A stretch of 64,000 bases of DNA, taken from assembly GCA_007844125.1 (NCBI GenBank), contig CM017563.1, forward strand, positions 20,553,920-20,617,919. Reading direction: 5' to 3'. The notes under the pieces are model-generated. The model was not told the DNA's origin. It did no database searches and saw only the letters and a list, made by a program, of their open reading frames with translations. This document shows, piece by piece, positions 1 to 12,620 of the stretch. The stretch is from Sinonovacula constricta (lineage: Eukaryota > Mollusca > Bivalvia > Cardiida > Solecurtidae). Numbering within the stretch: position 1 is the stretch's first letter; every line of letters begins with the position of its first letter. A program made the position numbers and the translations under genes.

Positions 1-569
1 TTCGGCTACATTCAATTGCATATGTTACACAACATATATTACGCAGGAGTTTTGACGAATCGATAGGCTCCATATGGTTCGCACTACTCCAAAAGTTTCC
101 TCGAGACAAAGGGATGGCTGTTCCCAAAGCCTCTCATGGTTGAAAGGTTTACATCCGAAATGAATATCCGAAGTCCCTATCTAAGTGCCTATCCGAGCTT
201 ATTAATAAATTAGACAATTATGAATATAAGCATTATGATTTTACGCGCACTGTTATTTTCCGCAATTATGGTTAAAGTTCTTAGGGTTCCATTTCCTTTC
301 TGAAATGTTTTTAATATATAATTGGAGGAACTAAGATTTTTTTTCTCTTTGGCCTCTGTCTAGCGGTTATTAAAATTTTAATGTTTCGATGTACGATTTT
401 TGAAACAAGAATAAAATTATATTTTAGAAAACAAAAAAAAACTAACGAAATAATTAGCTATGTAAATCAGTTATACGTTAGGAGAGCCTTACGAATTAAA
501 GATACAAGATTCAATTTGATCGGTTTTGTTTTCATCTTCCATTTGAGAAACCCCAGGTAGTGCAAGGTT
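1..569. other. No gene or repeat recognised
   Basis: AT-rich sequence with stops in all frames. Confidence 0.5.
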
Positions 570-785
570 AGAGCTCTGTAAAACCGGTTTAAGCAATCAA
601 GTCGGTCCTTTTTGCCGACTGGCCGTTCCAAGGAACTGTTTGGTTGGCTTTTTTTATTGAATGACTCATGACAGATTTGTTCTTACTTGTACATTTGGCT
701 TGTATGTAGGTATGTTTGTCCTGTGCATTTTTAAATTTCGGTATATACTGCAGTGCTCACAGGACTTTGTCAAATATTCTTATTT
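570..785 (-). repeat. Dispersed repeat R1, near-full copy
   Basis: Reference copy of a ~230-bp family. Landmarks are AAACCGGTTTAAGC, the hairpin AGTCGGTCCTTTTTGCCGAC, CCGTTCCAAGG, ACAGATTTGTTCTTAC, TTTGTCCTGTGC and CACAGGACTTTGTCAAATAT. The same series is found in the same or opposite order at other sites in this window. No coding frame; class unknown. Confidence 0.75.
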
Positions 786-1430
786 TAAAATGTAAAATGC
801 ACGATATAACGACATTACCATCTGTTTTTTCCAAATCTTATTGTTTGTTTCTCAGAACAAATAGCTATAGAGTTATATAGAATTTCGCTGCTACTCGCAA
901 CATACTGCATACATACAACTACTACATAACACTTTTCAAACGTAATTCGAAACATGGAATACGTGCATTAATAATAGATTTACTAGTGTCATGGCCAATA
1001 AATCAGTTATAAAAAACCTAGTGTTGCTAGAAATTAGGTTAGTCAGATGAATAACAGCAGATCCTGATAAAGTTATAAAAATGGTTAATCCAAATAAATT
1101 AAAGACAATTATTCTTGATTGAGATAAATTATAACCATTTAACTGATTGATAGCAACTTTCGCGAATTAAGGAATTTTTATTTTTAAAATGTCCTTATCT
1201 GTTATGAAATTGAAACATTTGTTTCGGATTGTTTGGATATGTTTTAAACTTTTGAAAACTCTTTTAGCATTTTGATTATAAAGAATATTTAATGTCCCAT
1301 TTCTCGGATATAATATAAAATATTTAAAAGTATACAATTATACAACATATCTTATCTTTCAGGATAGCGATGTTCTGCTTTTAATTATCGTAAACCATTA
1401 AATGACATAATAACACAATTTATATTGTAC
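786..1430. other. No gene recognised
   Basis: AT-rich, no structured repeat seen. Confidence 0.5.
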
Positions 1431-1634
1431 CTATACAGATAGTAAGGATAGACACAAGTCTCTGTTCTTTGAATGATTGATTGACCTGCCAATCATCTTT
1501 TAAAATTCCGACCGAATTTCCAAAACGGTACCAATAAGAAAAGCAAGCCTTTTTAAATTCTAGTGCATAACAAAGACCAAAATCTAGATGGTATGCTCTC
1601 ACCTCATCGACGCATTTTCGTCCTAGTTTAAATT
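1431..1634 (-). CDS. Candidate internal exon, protein unrecognised
   Basis: A 204-bp minus-strand stretch lies between an acceptor-like CCGTCTTCATTAG and a donor ATAG|GTACAA. It encodes 67 residues beginning FKLGRKCVDEVRAYHLDFGL, with several Trp, Cys and Tyr. The short DFGLCYALEF segment is reminiscent of the GLCYTFN stretch of DEG/ENaC channels, but one short motif does not establish this. No partner exon found. A stop-free run of this size can occur by chance. Confidence 0.25.
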
Positions 1635-3624
1635 CTAATGAAGACGGCAAGGTTCCGTTTCAAGAAATAGGAACATACACCATATCATTATAGTCTGGAG
1701 TTAGGTTATCATCATGTTCTGTGTTTAAGTATTTTAGTGGTAATCTGTTTCACTGAACTCAAATTGTCACATAATAAAAGCTACAATAGCTCAACTGGTT
1801 CATGTACTTTATGCTGGAAAATGTCTCCTTTTCCTTGCTTAAAGGAGACAACATCTGTATTCAACTGAAGACATATAATATGAAGATATTATCACATTGA
1901 ATCTGACGTCCGTATATCAAATAGATGTGGATCGCGATATGTTATATAGGTCGCGTATTGACAAAAATGACTGGGATAATAAAGTAACCTTAATCTTATA
2001 TAGGTCGAGAATCAGGAGGATATAAAGTTCCACAGGGTCTGGATAAAAGACAGCATCGAAAATGTTTTGAAGGAATGTAGATCATGTTTGGCCAATGCGT
2101 TTAGATGAAAGAGGCATTTTGATTTATGTATTAGGTAAGGCTTAATTATATTCTGCAATAATGTTTACGGACACTTGGTACGAGTGAATGATAGAATGTG
2201 TTACATTAAGCCAGCCTAAATTCTGATAATAAAAAGTTACTACTATATATGGTGACAAAGTGCTGCTTAATAAGTGTCATTGATATCAAATAACAAAAAA
2301 TGATGTTTTGGTTAATAAGAAGCATGTCAGGTTGCATACATTTATGTAGTTATCTCTTACTTACAAGCTATTTAGACGAATTATTTTCCGTTAATGCGAA
2401 AATCGTTATAATTTCTAACGCATTTTAACTTAAGTATGTATGTTTGTTTATAGAAAAATCAGATATAAAAGAATCAAAGTACGTTATAACATGTGACTGA
2501 TTGTAACCCCTACTTAAAATAGGTATGTAAAAGAAAAGTATATACACTTAAAGTATGTAGATAAATTATAAGTAATTTCTAGGATTTTTAAAGATACACG
2601 CACAAAGTATGTATTCTTCCACATCTTCCACAAAAGTCTATTTCTGGCTCAAAAAAGACCAATATAAAGAGATAACCATATACGTATATCCGGTTCGTAT
2701 ATTTACGAGTTATGGTTGGAATCCTGATACTGCAGAGTGTTGCGAATGTAATTTTAGTAACTTATCCTATATTTTTTTTATCATATTACCAGGTACCTGT
2801 CTTATAAAATGTCATAAAGTCTTATATGACTTTTTAAAAAAAATACTTTAAGTTACTTAATTAAGAACATACAATGTCATTTTGTGTTGCTTTCTTTCTG
2901 ACTGATTTAGCACTGTTGCCAAACAAATATTGTCTAAAGAACAAAATGTTGCGATCAAATCAATATCTTTTCACATCTATACCGTCTTTCGCAATGATGA
3001 TCTCAGAATGTACCAAATTATTTTTTTAGCTATTTCTTTTCTGTATTTTGATAAAAACAACAACAATTATGTTAAGGAATTATTTGTGTAAAGTTTCGTA
3101 AAAATCATAATCAAAACATTTTATTAGTTGTACTTGTTCCAAAAAAGCACAATACAGTTTTATAAAATAAGAGTTACCGAGTAGTATATTGGTTGTAAAT
3201 ACTTTACCACGTGGTTTGAATTTTTGTTTTTAATTATGCATGCCAATTTGTAGCAGGTAACGAAATTGTAAGTAGGTAAATTTCTGAAGGTTTTTCTATC
3301 AAACAAACAGTTTGAATAAAAATATCCCGTCAAAGTGAAACAACTAACAGTAAACACCTGCATCGCGAGTTAAAATAAATATAATGAACTTCTATACATA
3401 CAAACTATCTAGTAATAAAATAAACTATCAACATATGTTCAGTATGTACAGTAGATAAAAGCCTTGGTAGCCTAAAATTCCAGTTGAGAGAGTAGTTTAA
3501 AATAAAACAGCCCAAGCGCTGACGTATAATAAGAACAATTTAATGAAGTCATAAAATGCCATGACGGAATATGTCAAAAGTGTCAAAAGTGAAATATAAA
3601 AAATACAAAAGAAATCATCTTATT
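1635..3624. other. No gene recognised
   Basis: AT-rich. A small exon-like stretch before a GTAAGG donor at about 2,133 has no acceptor. Nothing else stands out. Confidence 0.5.
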
Positions 3625-3965
3625 TTAGAAAACAACCCCAAACCAACAAAATAAAATGTAGTATTGTTTGTGGTTAATAGGTAATACGTTTTAAAATAAG
3701 ATTTAATAAAAACCGGAGGATTTATCCGCAGTTGGCATATTATATAATAAAGGTACAAAAAATCCCGATGTTATACCTACTGTGCAATCTCACGTAAAGG
3801 GCATAGGGACTGCTCAAAATGTCTCACCTATATAGGGCACAACTTGAGAGATGAAGAGACAAGCAATCCATCAGTGACTGTCATATTATGGCTTTAAGTC
3901 ACTGTTTTTATATAATCTTAACGACCTTTCGGGTCATCGTGTAATTTAAAAGCAATGCAAGTTCT
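3625..3965 (+). repeat. Dispersed repeat R2, copy 1
   Basis: ~340-bp repeat. Landmarks: AACAACCCCAAACCAACAAA, AAATGTAGTATTGT, CAATCTCACGTAAAGGGC, TGTCTCACCTATATAGG, GGTCATCGTGTAATTTAAAA. Each has a counterpart in reverse order and orientation at 8,541-8,885. No coding frame; class unknown. Confidence 0.8.
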
Positions 3966-4150
3966 TGATCGGTTGCAGGCAATGCAGTACAACGAAGGAT
4001 TCCAGTGTTGTAACCGTCAGCAATAAATTTTCTGATAAGTTTTGTAAAGTGGTCAGAAATTTTTTTGAGACCCTTGACTTTCTTTAACTTGTATAAAAAA
4101 TTTCCATAAAATGCAGGATGGCCTATGCCTTTCTGCATAAGTGTTTTCAT
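3955..4150 (-). pseudogene. Retroelement-like coding fragment
   Basis: A minus-strand frame of ~65 codons reads KGIGHPAFYGNFLYKLKKVK ... FTKLIRKFIADGYNTGILRC. The GIxHPxFYGxxxYK...GY...ILxRT pattern resembles, from memory, the C-terminal part of polyproteins of non-LTR or related retroelements. The frame ends inside repeat R2. Nothing upstream (4,150-4,300) continues it, so it is an isolated fragment. Family not assigned. Confidence 0.4.
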
Positions 4151-5519
4151 ATTGCTATTATACTTAGAAGCAATAAAATCACTGCGGTGAAAGCATTTTG
4201 AAAAAGCCTTTCTTACTTTGTGAAAACGACTGCAAGAAATAAACCGGTTTCTAGCATTAATGTCTTCTACTTTTGCAATTTATATTCATCCAATAAAACA
4301 AACATTTTAAGGGTCTCTCTACATCTGATAAGTGCTGCAAAAGCAAAAGTTAAATGTACCTAGAGAAAGATTGTCCATAAATCTGAGGCTTAAATTCACA
4401 TTTTAAAGAAATTAAAAGTAGCTCTAAATTTGTTGAGAAAGTAGGTCAAGGACAACGTAAACGTTTGTAAGCAATTATATTAAGTCGGTCAAGTTATTCA
4501 CAGTTTTTTAAAATACTAGTTGAATAACTTCTGTTTAACGAAAACACTTATCTTGGTTATTTTCCGGTACTGCTTATATCTATGTCTTTTGATTATCGTA
4601 ATTTAATATTTCTCCTATCTAACTATTTAAAGAATTTAATCTTCAGGGAAATGCTGACTTATATTTGTTCGTCGGAAACGTTCTAATCGCACTCATAAAT
4701 AAAGTAAGCGATTCTCGTATGGTTAATAAGACTCAAGCTTCATGAATAAACTTAAATAGGTTATGGGGATTAGGTGAGAACATTAAAGAAGCTGGTGCGT
4801 CTTTGTGGCTTTTTGTTATATCGATAAAGCTGAGACTGCAAAATATAAATGTAAATATAAACAATAAAATTATTATGATATTGATGGCAAATTTTACATT
4901 TCAACTATTTTTTCTTAATTATAATGCTCCATGATTGTATACCAATCGTGTGTTTTAGGCATACGGAGTAATTACATTTGGAAACTTAAGTATAAGCACA
5001 ATTTAACCCCACCCCCGATGTATTTACGTTTCTTTTCCAACTTGATAATGCCTTCTTCCAGATTACTTTCTAATGAGTTTTGTGTTCCTTAGAGCTACGA
5101 GTTGCAATACAAAGTTACCTTCACACAATCCAAGAAAAAGAGTTTCGAATGAGGAGCAACCATCTGTTCTTTAGTATTGAACAAACATCATAACACGCGT
5201 TTGAATAATATCTGTAGAAAGCGTTAAATTAAAACTGTTGTAAGATTAGGTTTTCATATAGCATTTGGCTCTTTGTGATTTATTTGTAACATATACTTGG
5301 ACACTATTTTTCTGGGATAATTTGAGGTTTGGTTGCCTTTAACCAATAAATAAGTCATTCAGTAACACTGAAATGGTTGCCGATGGTATGGTTGCGTTTC
5401 ATCATCAATCTTAATATCGATTGAAAAACGTTCTTAAATTTTGGTCTTACGACCACTCTTAAATGCATTTCAACAAACTTGTAAGTGCCATTAGTAGCAA
5501 ATCAATCAAAATCACTCTT
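4151..5519. other. No gene recognised
   Basis: AT-rich. The retroelement fragment to the left does not continue into it. Confidence 0.5.
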
Positions 5520-5600
5520 AAGTTTTTAGAGCGATTTCGCTCTAAGAGCGATTTACGAAATATTAATGAAACGCTCTTCAGAAGGACGACCATTCCTAAG
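5520..5600. repeat. GAGCG-rich hairpin segment
   Basis: AGAGCGATTTCGCTCT is a 16-bp near-perfect palindrome followed by AAGAGCGATT and ACGCTCTTCAG. Upstream ACTCTTAA copies hint at a small inverted-repeat element. Confidence 0.4.
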
Positions 5601-5878
5601 AGAAAAAAAAATGATTTTAAGACTAATGATGAAACGAACCCCTTGTCTTTTAAGTGTGCACGATATTTTATTTTTTGCTGACCGAAAGGAAGTTCAATAT
5701 ATATATATTTAAAGATAAATATACACTAAAGAATCGCACAAGATTTCATTAAAATAAGCATCGCGCTTTAGAGCTTTATTGTAATATTGTAAATTGTAAA
5801 AATGTGACATTTTATTTCATATTTATTCGTCGATGTCTGCATATAATAAGGTCACATTATATTTTTTTGCAATCCAAG

Positions 5879-6034
5879 GGAAATGATGCTGTTGAAAATG
5901 GACACTTAGAAATGGATAACAGCGGTAATAGTGGTCATTTTTCAGTCGTAGGGTCAAGCCGAATTCCATTAAATAATTTACATCTGTTGCAATTAGATAT
6001 CTTTGCGGTATTAATCCCGCAAAAAAACGATTAA
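5879..6034 (+). CDS. Candidate terminal exon, protein unrecognised
   Basis: After an acceptor (TATTTTTTTGCAATCCAAG) a phase-0 frame of 51 codons runs to TAA: GNDAVENGHLEMDNSGNSGH, then a more hydrophobic end (LLQLDIFAVLIP). Composition is more protein-like than the neighbouring DNA. No upstream exon identified. Confidence 0.3.
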   Translation, partial: GNDAVENGHLEMDNSGNSGHFSVVGSSRIPLNNLHLLQLDIFAVLIPQKND

Positions 6035-6842
6035 TATTAAGAATAAGTTATTCTTAAAAATCTTGTTAGATTATACACATTGTGTGTTTAGACTTTTACT
6101 ATAAAAGCATTATTGTAACATGTTTGCTTTCTGTTAATTAGTCCTTATTGTTATGTACAACGTGTTGACACACTTTACTAGAGAGGTAAGTGAGTCGTAA
6201 TGTAAAAGCGTGCTGTCTGTCGGTAACACTGATGAACAGATAACAAAAACAGTACCTGGGCTTTATCGGACTCAGAATTAAGATAAGTTTAATGAAAAAA
6301 AGTATTTTATCCAGCCGCATCATTTTAAGGTGTACTCAAGAGTTAAGCAAATGCATACACGATGTAGAAAATCAAATACTTGATGGAGAGGTTTGTCTTA
6401 TTTTTTTTTACTAAAATGCTGTGATGTCTGAATATCATATGATCCTGCATAAAACAAAATAAAAACATGCTAAAATGAAAAAGACAAAAAATAAAAATAA
6501 AAATTCATGAAAACTAAGGTATCTATAAAACAGTTATATGAAAAATATATACTTTATTTCCCAATAATTTTATAGTCTATAGTTCAACTTTTTACATTTT
6601 TATTAACTTAATATGCAATATTAAACATAAGTTAAATAATCTTTTTTGCCCAAATTCAAATAAAAAAAGATTAAAAAAGGCTTAAGTCTAAGGTTACTAA
6701 ACAAACAATAATACACAACTTCCTATGATCACTTTTTACATAAAAACACATTTCTAGTCTAAAATCTCTTTGGTATTATGAATAAATTTCATTAAAATGT
6801 GAAAAAAATAAACTTTTAATTGAAGTTATTAAGTGGTTTTAC
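6035..6842. other. No gene recognised
   Basis: Very AT-rich. A 44-bp stretch before a GTAAGTGAG donor (about 6,184) has splice-like edges and a 13-codon frame, too short to call. Confidence 0.45.
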
Positions 6843-6950
6843 TCACAGCATCTGGGTTCGTCTCCTGATCAGGGCGAGAACTTTCATTTATTGAAGTGCG
6901 TCGGTGATTCTACACATACACATGTATGGGATCTTCCTTCCTTCACAATT
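6843..6950 (+). mobile_element. SINE-like fragment with B box
   Basis: GCATCTGGGTTCGTCTCCTG then ATCAGGGCGAGAACTTTCA resembles a tRNA B box with downstream body. The same junction (GGTTCAAATCCTGGCTGGAG then CGAGAACTTTCA) occurs on the minus strand at about 57,935-57,975, so two copies of one family are present. Confidence 0.45.
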
Positions 6951-8540
6951 AACTAGAAATAGCCAACAAGACAATTATTTTGTCGGTAAAACAAACAAAA
7001 TAATACTATTTGGAAACTTGCTATTTTTGCGCTATCTTTAAATGTTGCAGTTGAAGAGAACTGGTTTCTTTGTCCTGAATCATCATTATAGTCTTTAAAG
7101 TCATTAAAACTGCTCATTGAATATTTAGATTGCTAATATTTTCGCCTTGCTTTAATGTTGGTTGCTTTTAATGCCTGGCTCAATGACATGCAGTGATGAC
7201 ATGCTACTGATTTAAACACCTTGTTGTACTCTGTCAATCTGACATTGAATAGCCTTTCTGTATTAGCCAATGAGATTTAATTTAACGAAATGCAAACTCT
7301 CTCTCTCTCTTTCTTTATTTCTTCCTTTCTCTCTATTATATCAAAGCAATGAAAACGTAGAATAACAAATTCTATACGAATATAAGAGTAATCAACTTTA
7401 AACCGAATATGAGAATTTGTTAAAATCTCATGGATGAATAGTAAGTCTGACAACATTTATTGTTTTATGAAATGTTTTCAAAATGAGTGCATGGGCGTGC
7501 TGCATATATAAACAAATGTACCATAAACAAACAAAGCCGTCATCGCTTAGCTGTTGATTAATTGCTAGAATGCACTACACGAGGCCACAACACGAGGCAA
7601 GTAGTAGTTGTTAAGTAAATGCTAGAATGCACCACACAAGGCCATTAGTAGCTGTTTAGTCAATTTAGTCATTGCTAGAATGCACCAAACGAGGCCATTA
7701 GTAAATGTTGAGTCATTGCTAGAATGCACCAAACGAGGCCATTAGTAGCTGTTTAGTCAATTTAGTCATTGCTAGAATGCACCAAACGAGGCCATTAGTA
7801 GCTGTTTAGTCAATTTAGTCATTGCTAGAATGCACCACACGAGGCCACAAGTAGCTATTTAGTCAATTTAGTCATTGCTAGAATGCACCACACGAGGACA
7901 CTAGTAGCTGTTGAATCATTGCTAGTATGCACCACATAACATATTCTATCAGATGACTTGCCGCGATTGATACTTGCCATCAGTTTTAATCTAATCGGCT
8001 TATTGCCCTTCTGTATATCTAAAGAACAATGTACTTCTCCCGTAAGCTTCGGATATTACCATGCTAATGATCCACTCACGTTAATGGTATCCACGTGAAA
8101 CACGAGACTTGAGGTTGGTAATGGCCAATGTCAGGCTTACAATTATTTTGTCCAAGATTATCGTAAGGTCAGATAAAAAGTAATTACTACTTTACAGCAA
8201 GATAGAGAAGTTAAATGCAACTTAGTACTTCTGAACCGATTATACAGACAACAAAAACACTGAAAAAATCTGCTTATGTCCCTTCCATTCATTTAAAAAA
8301 TTAACAAAGACTTCTTTACGCATGCTTTAATTATTTGCATAATACGACATCACTTAGAGGTGTATATATATATATATTAAAATTGTTAAAATTACTAATC
8401 ATAGAAAAAGGATAAAAACAGACAGTTGAAATGTGAAGTTATCTTAAAATAATTTAATAAAATTACTTAGACAACGTTTAATATATATATATCGTTGCAC
8501 TGCATTGCTTGCAATTAACCCTCTTACAGTAAAGAATTTG
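6951..8540. other. Non-coding apart from the 7.56-7.93 kb minisatellite
   Basis: Contains a CT-rich run (7,300-7,335) and TA runs near 8,362 and 8,480. No gene. Confidence 0.5.
7563..7930. repeat. Minisatellite, 44-55 bp unit, eight copies
   Basis: Units start GCTAGAATGCACCA(A/C)ACG with AGGCCATTAGTAGCTGTT. They come in a short form and a long form carrying an extra TAGTCAATTTA. Copies start near 7564, 7620, 7673, 7718, 7772, 7826, 7876 and 7920. Confidence 0.85.
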
Positions 8541-8885
8541 GCTTTACAAGAAAGCTTTGCTTTTAAATTGGGCGATGACCGGACAGGTCGCTTAGACTAC
8601 GTGAAAACGATGACTTAACGACATAATTTGGACAGTCGCTTTGGAACTGTGTCCCTTCATTTCTCCAGTCGCGCCTAGATAGGTGAGATAACTTCAACAG
8701 TCTCCACGTGAGATTGTACTGCTGGTATATTTTCGGGATTTTTTTTTGCCTTTAATATATAAGCAAATATCGGATTAAACTCGGCTTTTTATAAGATATT
8801 TTAATTTCATTACCTATTATCTCCTCACAATACTACATTTTGTTTTAGTTGGTTTGGGTTGTTTTCTAAAAAACGATGGCTTCCT
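8541..8885 (-). repeat. Dispersed repeat R2, copy 2 (inverted)
   Basis: Reverse complement of copy 1 with perhaps 70-75 percent identity by eye: GCGATGACCGGACAGG, TCTCCAGTCGCGCCTAGATA, TCTCCACGTGAGATTGTACT, AATACTACATTTTGTTTTAG, TTGGTTTGGGTTGTTTTC. Confidence 0.8.
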
Positions 8886-11800
8886 TCGTGTTGCTGTTAG
8901 TTAGTTTGTATTTAAATGTCCCTCCTACGACAACCGTATTGAATAGTTTTGGATATTATTAAAATGTATATATTATTAAAATGTATACGAGAACATCATT
9001 AAAATTAAAATTTATTATAAAACCAGATATTATGGAAATGCAGCCAAGCCAAGAAGAAATGGTTGGCAGAATGGTATGTCGGTAAATTCGCCAAATGTTA
9101 TTCTATTATGAGAAGTTATTTTCTTATATAAACTGCCGTAACATCCTGCAAGACGCAAAGGCAAAACGAAATAGGTTGTTTTCATACTTCTTGCAAGAAA
9201 AACAAAACAAAACAATATTCTGAATATTCTTATAAACATGTCTAAAATGCTTTGCTAATTTCAATATTTTGTAACATTCTATATTGGTGAATACTGTGAA
9301 AATGTTAAAATAAGGAATTTAGCGCATGCAAATTGTTGGCGTTTAATATCTACATTTTGTTAAATGAAGTGGCAGATAAGAAGTAATTAATTGTAAAACC
9401 TTAAAATTCCTGGGAATAGATTGGCAAGACAGAAATTACTTTGGTGGGATATTTTTATTTACTTTTTTTATTTATTTGAGAGAAAAACCTTCATGAAGTG
9501 CGAAGTTGGAGCGTTCTACCAACCAGGTTTAAGCACCCCAGTCGGTCTTTTTGTCGACTGACCGTTCTAAGACGGTAACTTTTGTTTTTTTCCTTTTGTC
9601 TGCTATGTCTATGCGTTTTTGTCACTTTTACTTTTAGTATTGTTTTAACAAGAGAAATTTTACGCATTGCATGATCTAGACCAGGCTTGACAAACAAACA
9701 GATATCAGTGATTTGACAGAGGAAGGGCCCCTTCACCGCTCACACAAAGTTTCCACAATAACTGCAAGTTCAGTTGGCCTTTATAACATTTCTTCCGGAA
9801 AATATCGTTAAGTTTACCTACAGCAAAAAATATGACAGGTGTACTATTATAAAAGCGAGATTTGGCGGTAGTGTCTCTCAAATGACGTAATGAAGGCCGT
9901 TTCACGGAATTGCCCATACTTTTTCCAAATCATTTAAATTGCACCTAGTTGCAAAACGGACTTTAAAAGTAATGTTTAAGTAAATTTCACAGCTGTCATT
10001 TTTATAAATGTCCATAAAACGTACATTTTTTTAAAACAGAGTAACTAGCCAACCACCAAAAACGCACAAAAACATAATACATACCAAAAATTGTAAAACA
10101 TAAAAACAGAGCTCCCCTTCTTAGTCCAAATCATGATTATAAATACCTTCTATGTAATCAGTGAAAACAATATTGACCACCGCCAAAAAATCATACAGCC
10201 TAGAGACCACAAACAAGCGTTTATGAATATAACTATATTTTATATTTTTGTAGCTTATTGAAATTACAATGTCATCCAAGAGACCGTAAGTTACACCAAT
10301 TCTTTTATATTTGCACGCTCCCTGCCGAATGCAGTTCTTTTATGTCATGAGAAAATTAAGGATAATAAAATGAGGCCAAACACATAGCTAGACTGACTTT
10401 GTCTGGCACCAATGATACATCCAGACGATTCAATTAGATCAAAATGAGTGTAAAAATAACGAATATTATGGCATAAAGTTGGAGAAGATAAAAGCTGAAT
10501 TAATTATTATTCCATTTGCGGGTAAATCGTCGGCTAATCCTAACATTACAGTTGAATCTCATTTTCTATATTCGCTTCCCATGTTTGTTTAATTTATAAA
10601 CCGTGCACTTGTCATCGCGCAGGAAAATATTTATTTCACGATAATCTTATATTTTGAATGTCAAAATTTTAAAAATGTTTTTTTTTTTATTACAAACGTT
10701 CGGACTAGTTTGACATGTAAGTCTTACATATATATTTAAATGGTCGAGTGATTTTGAAACATTGTGTATAAAAAAGGTGTGAGGTCGTTTTGAAAGGCTA
10801 GTGGCCATATTTATGTCAGCTTATGAAAGCAGTATTTGTTCTAAAATCAAAAAAGGTTTAGAATGAAGTGAGTATATTTATAAACTTCAAAGTCCACAAA
10901 AGTCAACTTTTTTTAAAAGACTTAAAATAATATCACCCAAAAACGAATAATAACATAAACTTACAACAGAATGTCCATTGTGAGACATTGCTGTCTGTCT
11001 TTGCTTGTTTAATGTAACAATTAAGCTATCCCATATATTCCCCAAATAGTACATATTATACGAAAATCAATTTTAGTCATTTGTAAGGTCAAACTAAATT
11101 TACTTTTTTTCTGGTTTGAATTTATGTGGTGTTAGGTAGACATGGGTTGGTAACAAAATGCTGCTAAAGTCAATTAACATGGCACTGACTTGTAGAGGCA
11201 AAGCTAATTGGACTATATGTTATAACAGGGTCATACGGCTGCCATATTAGCCAGCTGTGCCAGCTTTTGTCTTTTTCTCTTAAATGTTAGACATATGATA
11301 TTTCTTTACACTTTCTGAAACCATATGGCTCGATCAGAATTTCAAACACTCAAACAAGCGTTTTATATGATATTTAAACACATAAAATGTAATACTGCTA
11401 TTGATGAGGTGAAACATAGTACCCGCAGAGTAATAATGCCTTCAACCAAATCAATTTTAATGAACAAATGCAGTCCTTCCAGACTTTTAAATCATCATTT
11501 CAAGTGGTATCGTTAGAACTGTCACAACACAGACGACTCCCTCCTTCAATATTGTAATGAATAATACATTGACAGGGATATTGCAGTGTTTGATTTTTGT
11601 TTATAACAAGTATTGTTAAAACAAGACATTAAGATTCTACAATAGCATCGCATCTTCCAAATACTTTCGGAGTTATGATTGTTTTGTTTAAGAAATGGTT
11701 ATACATTAGAGCAAAAGCAGTAGCTGTCTCTTTCCAAATTTGTGTTAGATTTAGGTTACAGGAACTGTTGATCCATAAGCTTTTCCAAAGTAAAAATTGT

Positions 11801-12439
11801 ATAATGCAAAGCATGATGAATAATTGCATTAAACGCAAGGTACTTTGATAATTGTGAGATAAGTATAATCAAACTGTAACATACACCATTAAAAATATGT
11901 TATATGTGCACTTCATATAGAATAAATATGTAGAACATAACAAAGAAGCATGCTTATGACTTTTTATCCTATTTTTTAATTGAATGAGAATTCGATTTTT
12001 GGCGAAATGCACTTTGCTCCAAACCTTAGACAAAAATATGTCCCATGGGGTAATTTTGTGTGCAGAGCAAGAATCCGCCGGCCGTTTTTGGAAATCTCTT
12101 ACCGTTTTGGAGATCCAGGGGTCAGACGTGCACGTGAGCACCTCTTGAAAACAGAAGCCTTACGCCAACACGCTAAGAGATAGCCCAAAGTTAACACCGG
12201 ATTCGTGTAAAGCATGCCTTGTTTAGCCTAATGCGACACCATTAGTTGTGGCCGGACAACGTGAGTCCCATGCCAAAAGCCCTCTATGTTTTAGTCCTTT
12301 GATTGAACATGTATTGTATAAACATAACAAAATTAAGAGTTTCGATAACTTTTCTGACCTTTTTACAAAACGTGTCATAACATTCTTTGATGGTAGTTAC
12401 AATCAATGAAGAACTGGGTCTACCTGATTGCTGGCAACT
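8886..12439. other. No gene recognised apart from an R1 copy
   Basis: AT-rich. A GC-richer patch at 11,985-12,185 is open on both strands (plus: LRQKYVPWGNFVCRARIRRP; minus: CTSDPWISKTVRDFQKRPAD). It looks like a fragment of an unidentified repeat rather than a gene. Confidence 0.45.
9515..9625 (-). repeat. Dispersed repeat R1, partial copy
   Basis: Contains AGGTTTAAGCACCCCAGTCG and the hairpin GTCGGTCTTTTTGTCGACTG followed by CCGTTCTAAGACGGTAAC, matching one end of R1. The remainder is replaced by unrelated sequence. Confidence 0.7.
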
Positions 12440-12620
12440 GACCATATTACAGGCAAGAACCTGAGTTGTTTTAAAATTACACGATGACCGGAAATGTTAT
12501 TGAGACTAAATGAAAACAATGGCCTAAAACCTATTATGGTGAGTCTTGGTCAGAATTTTGTCTTTAAGTCCCACCAGTCGTGTGCTATATAGTGGGCATT
12601 TTTGCTGTTGCCGTATCCGT
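12440..12620 (-). repeat. Dispersed repeat R2, partial diverged copy
   Basis: Contains GTTTTAAAATTACACGATGA, CCGGAAATG, AATGAAAACAATGGCCTAA, and CCACCAGTCGTGTGCTATAT parallel to CTCCAGTCGCGCCTAGATA of copy 2. The other half of the family is not recognisable. Confidence 0.6.

Noticed and set aside
9705..9917. Minus-strand 70-codon frame
   Set aside because: No convincing splice edges or motif; within chance expectation for this much six-frame sequence.
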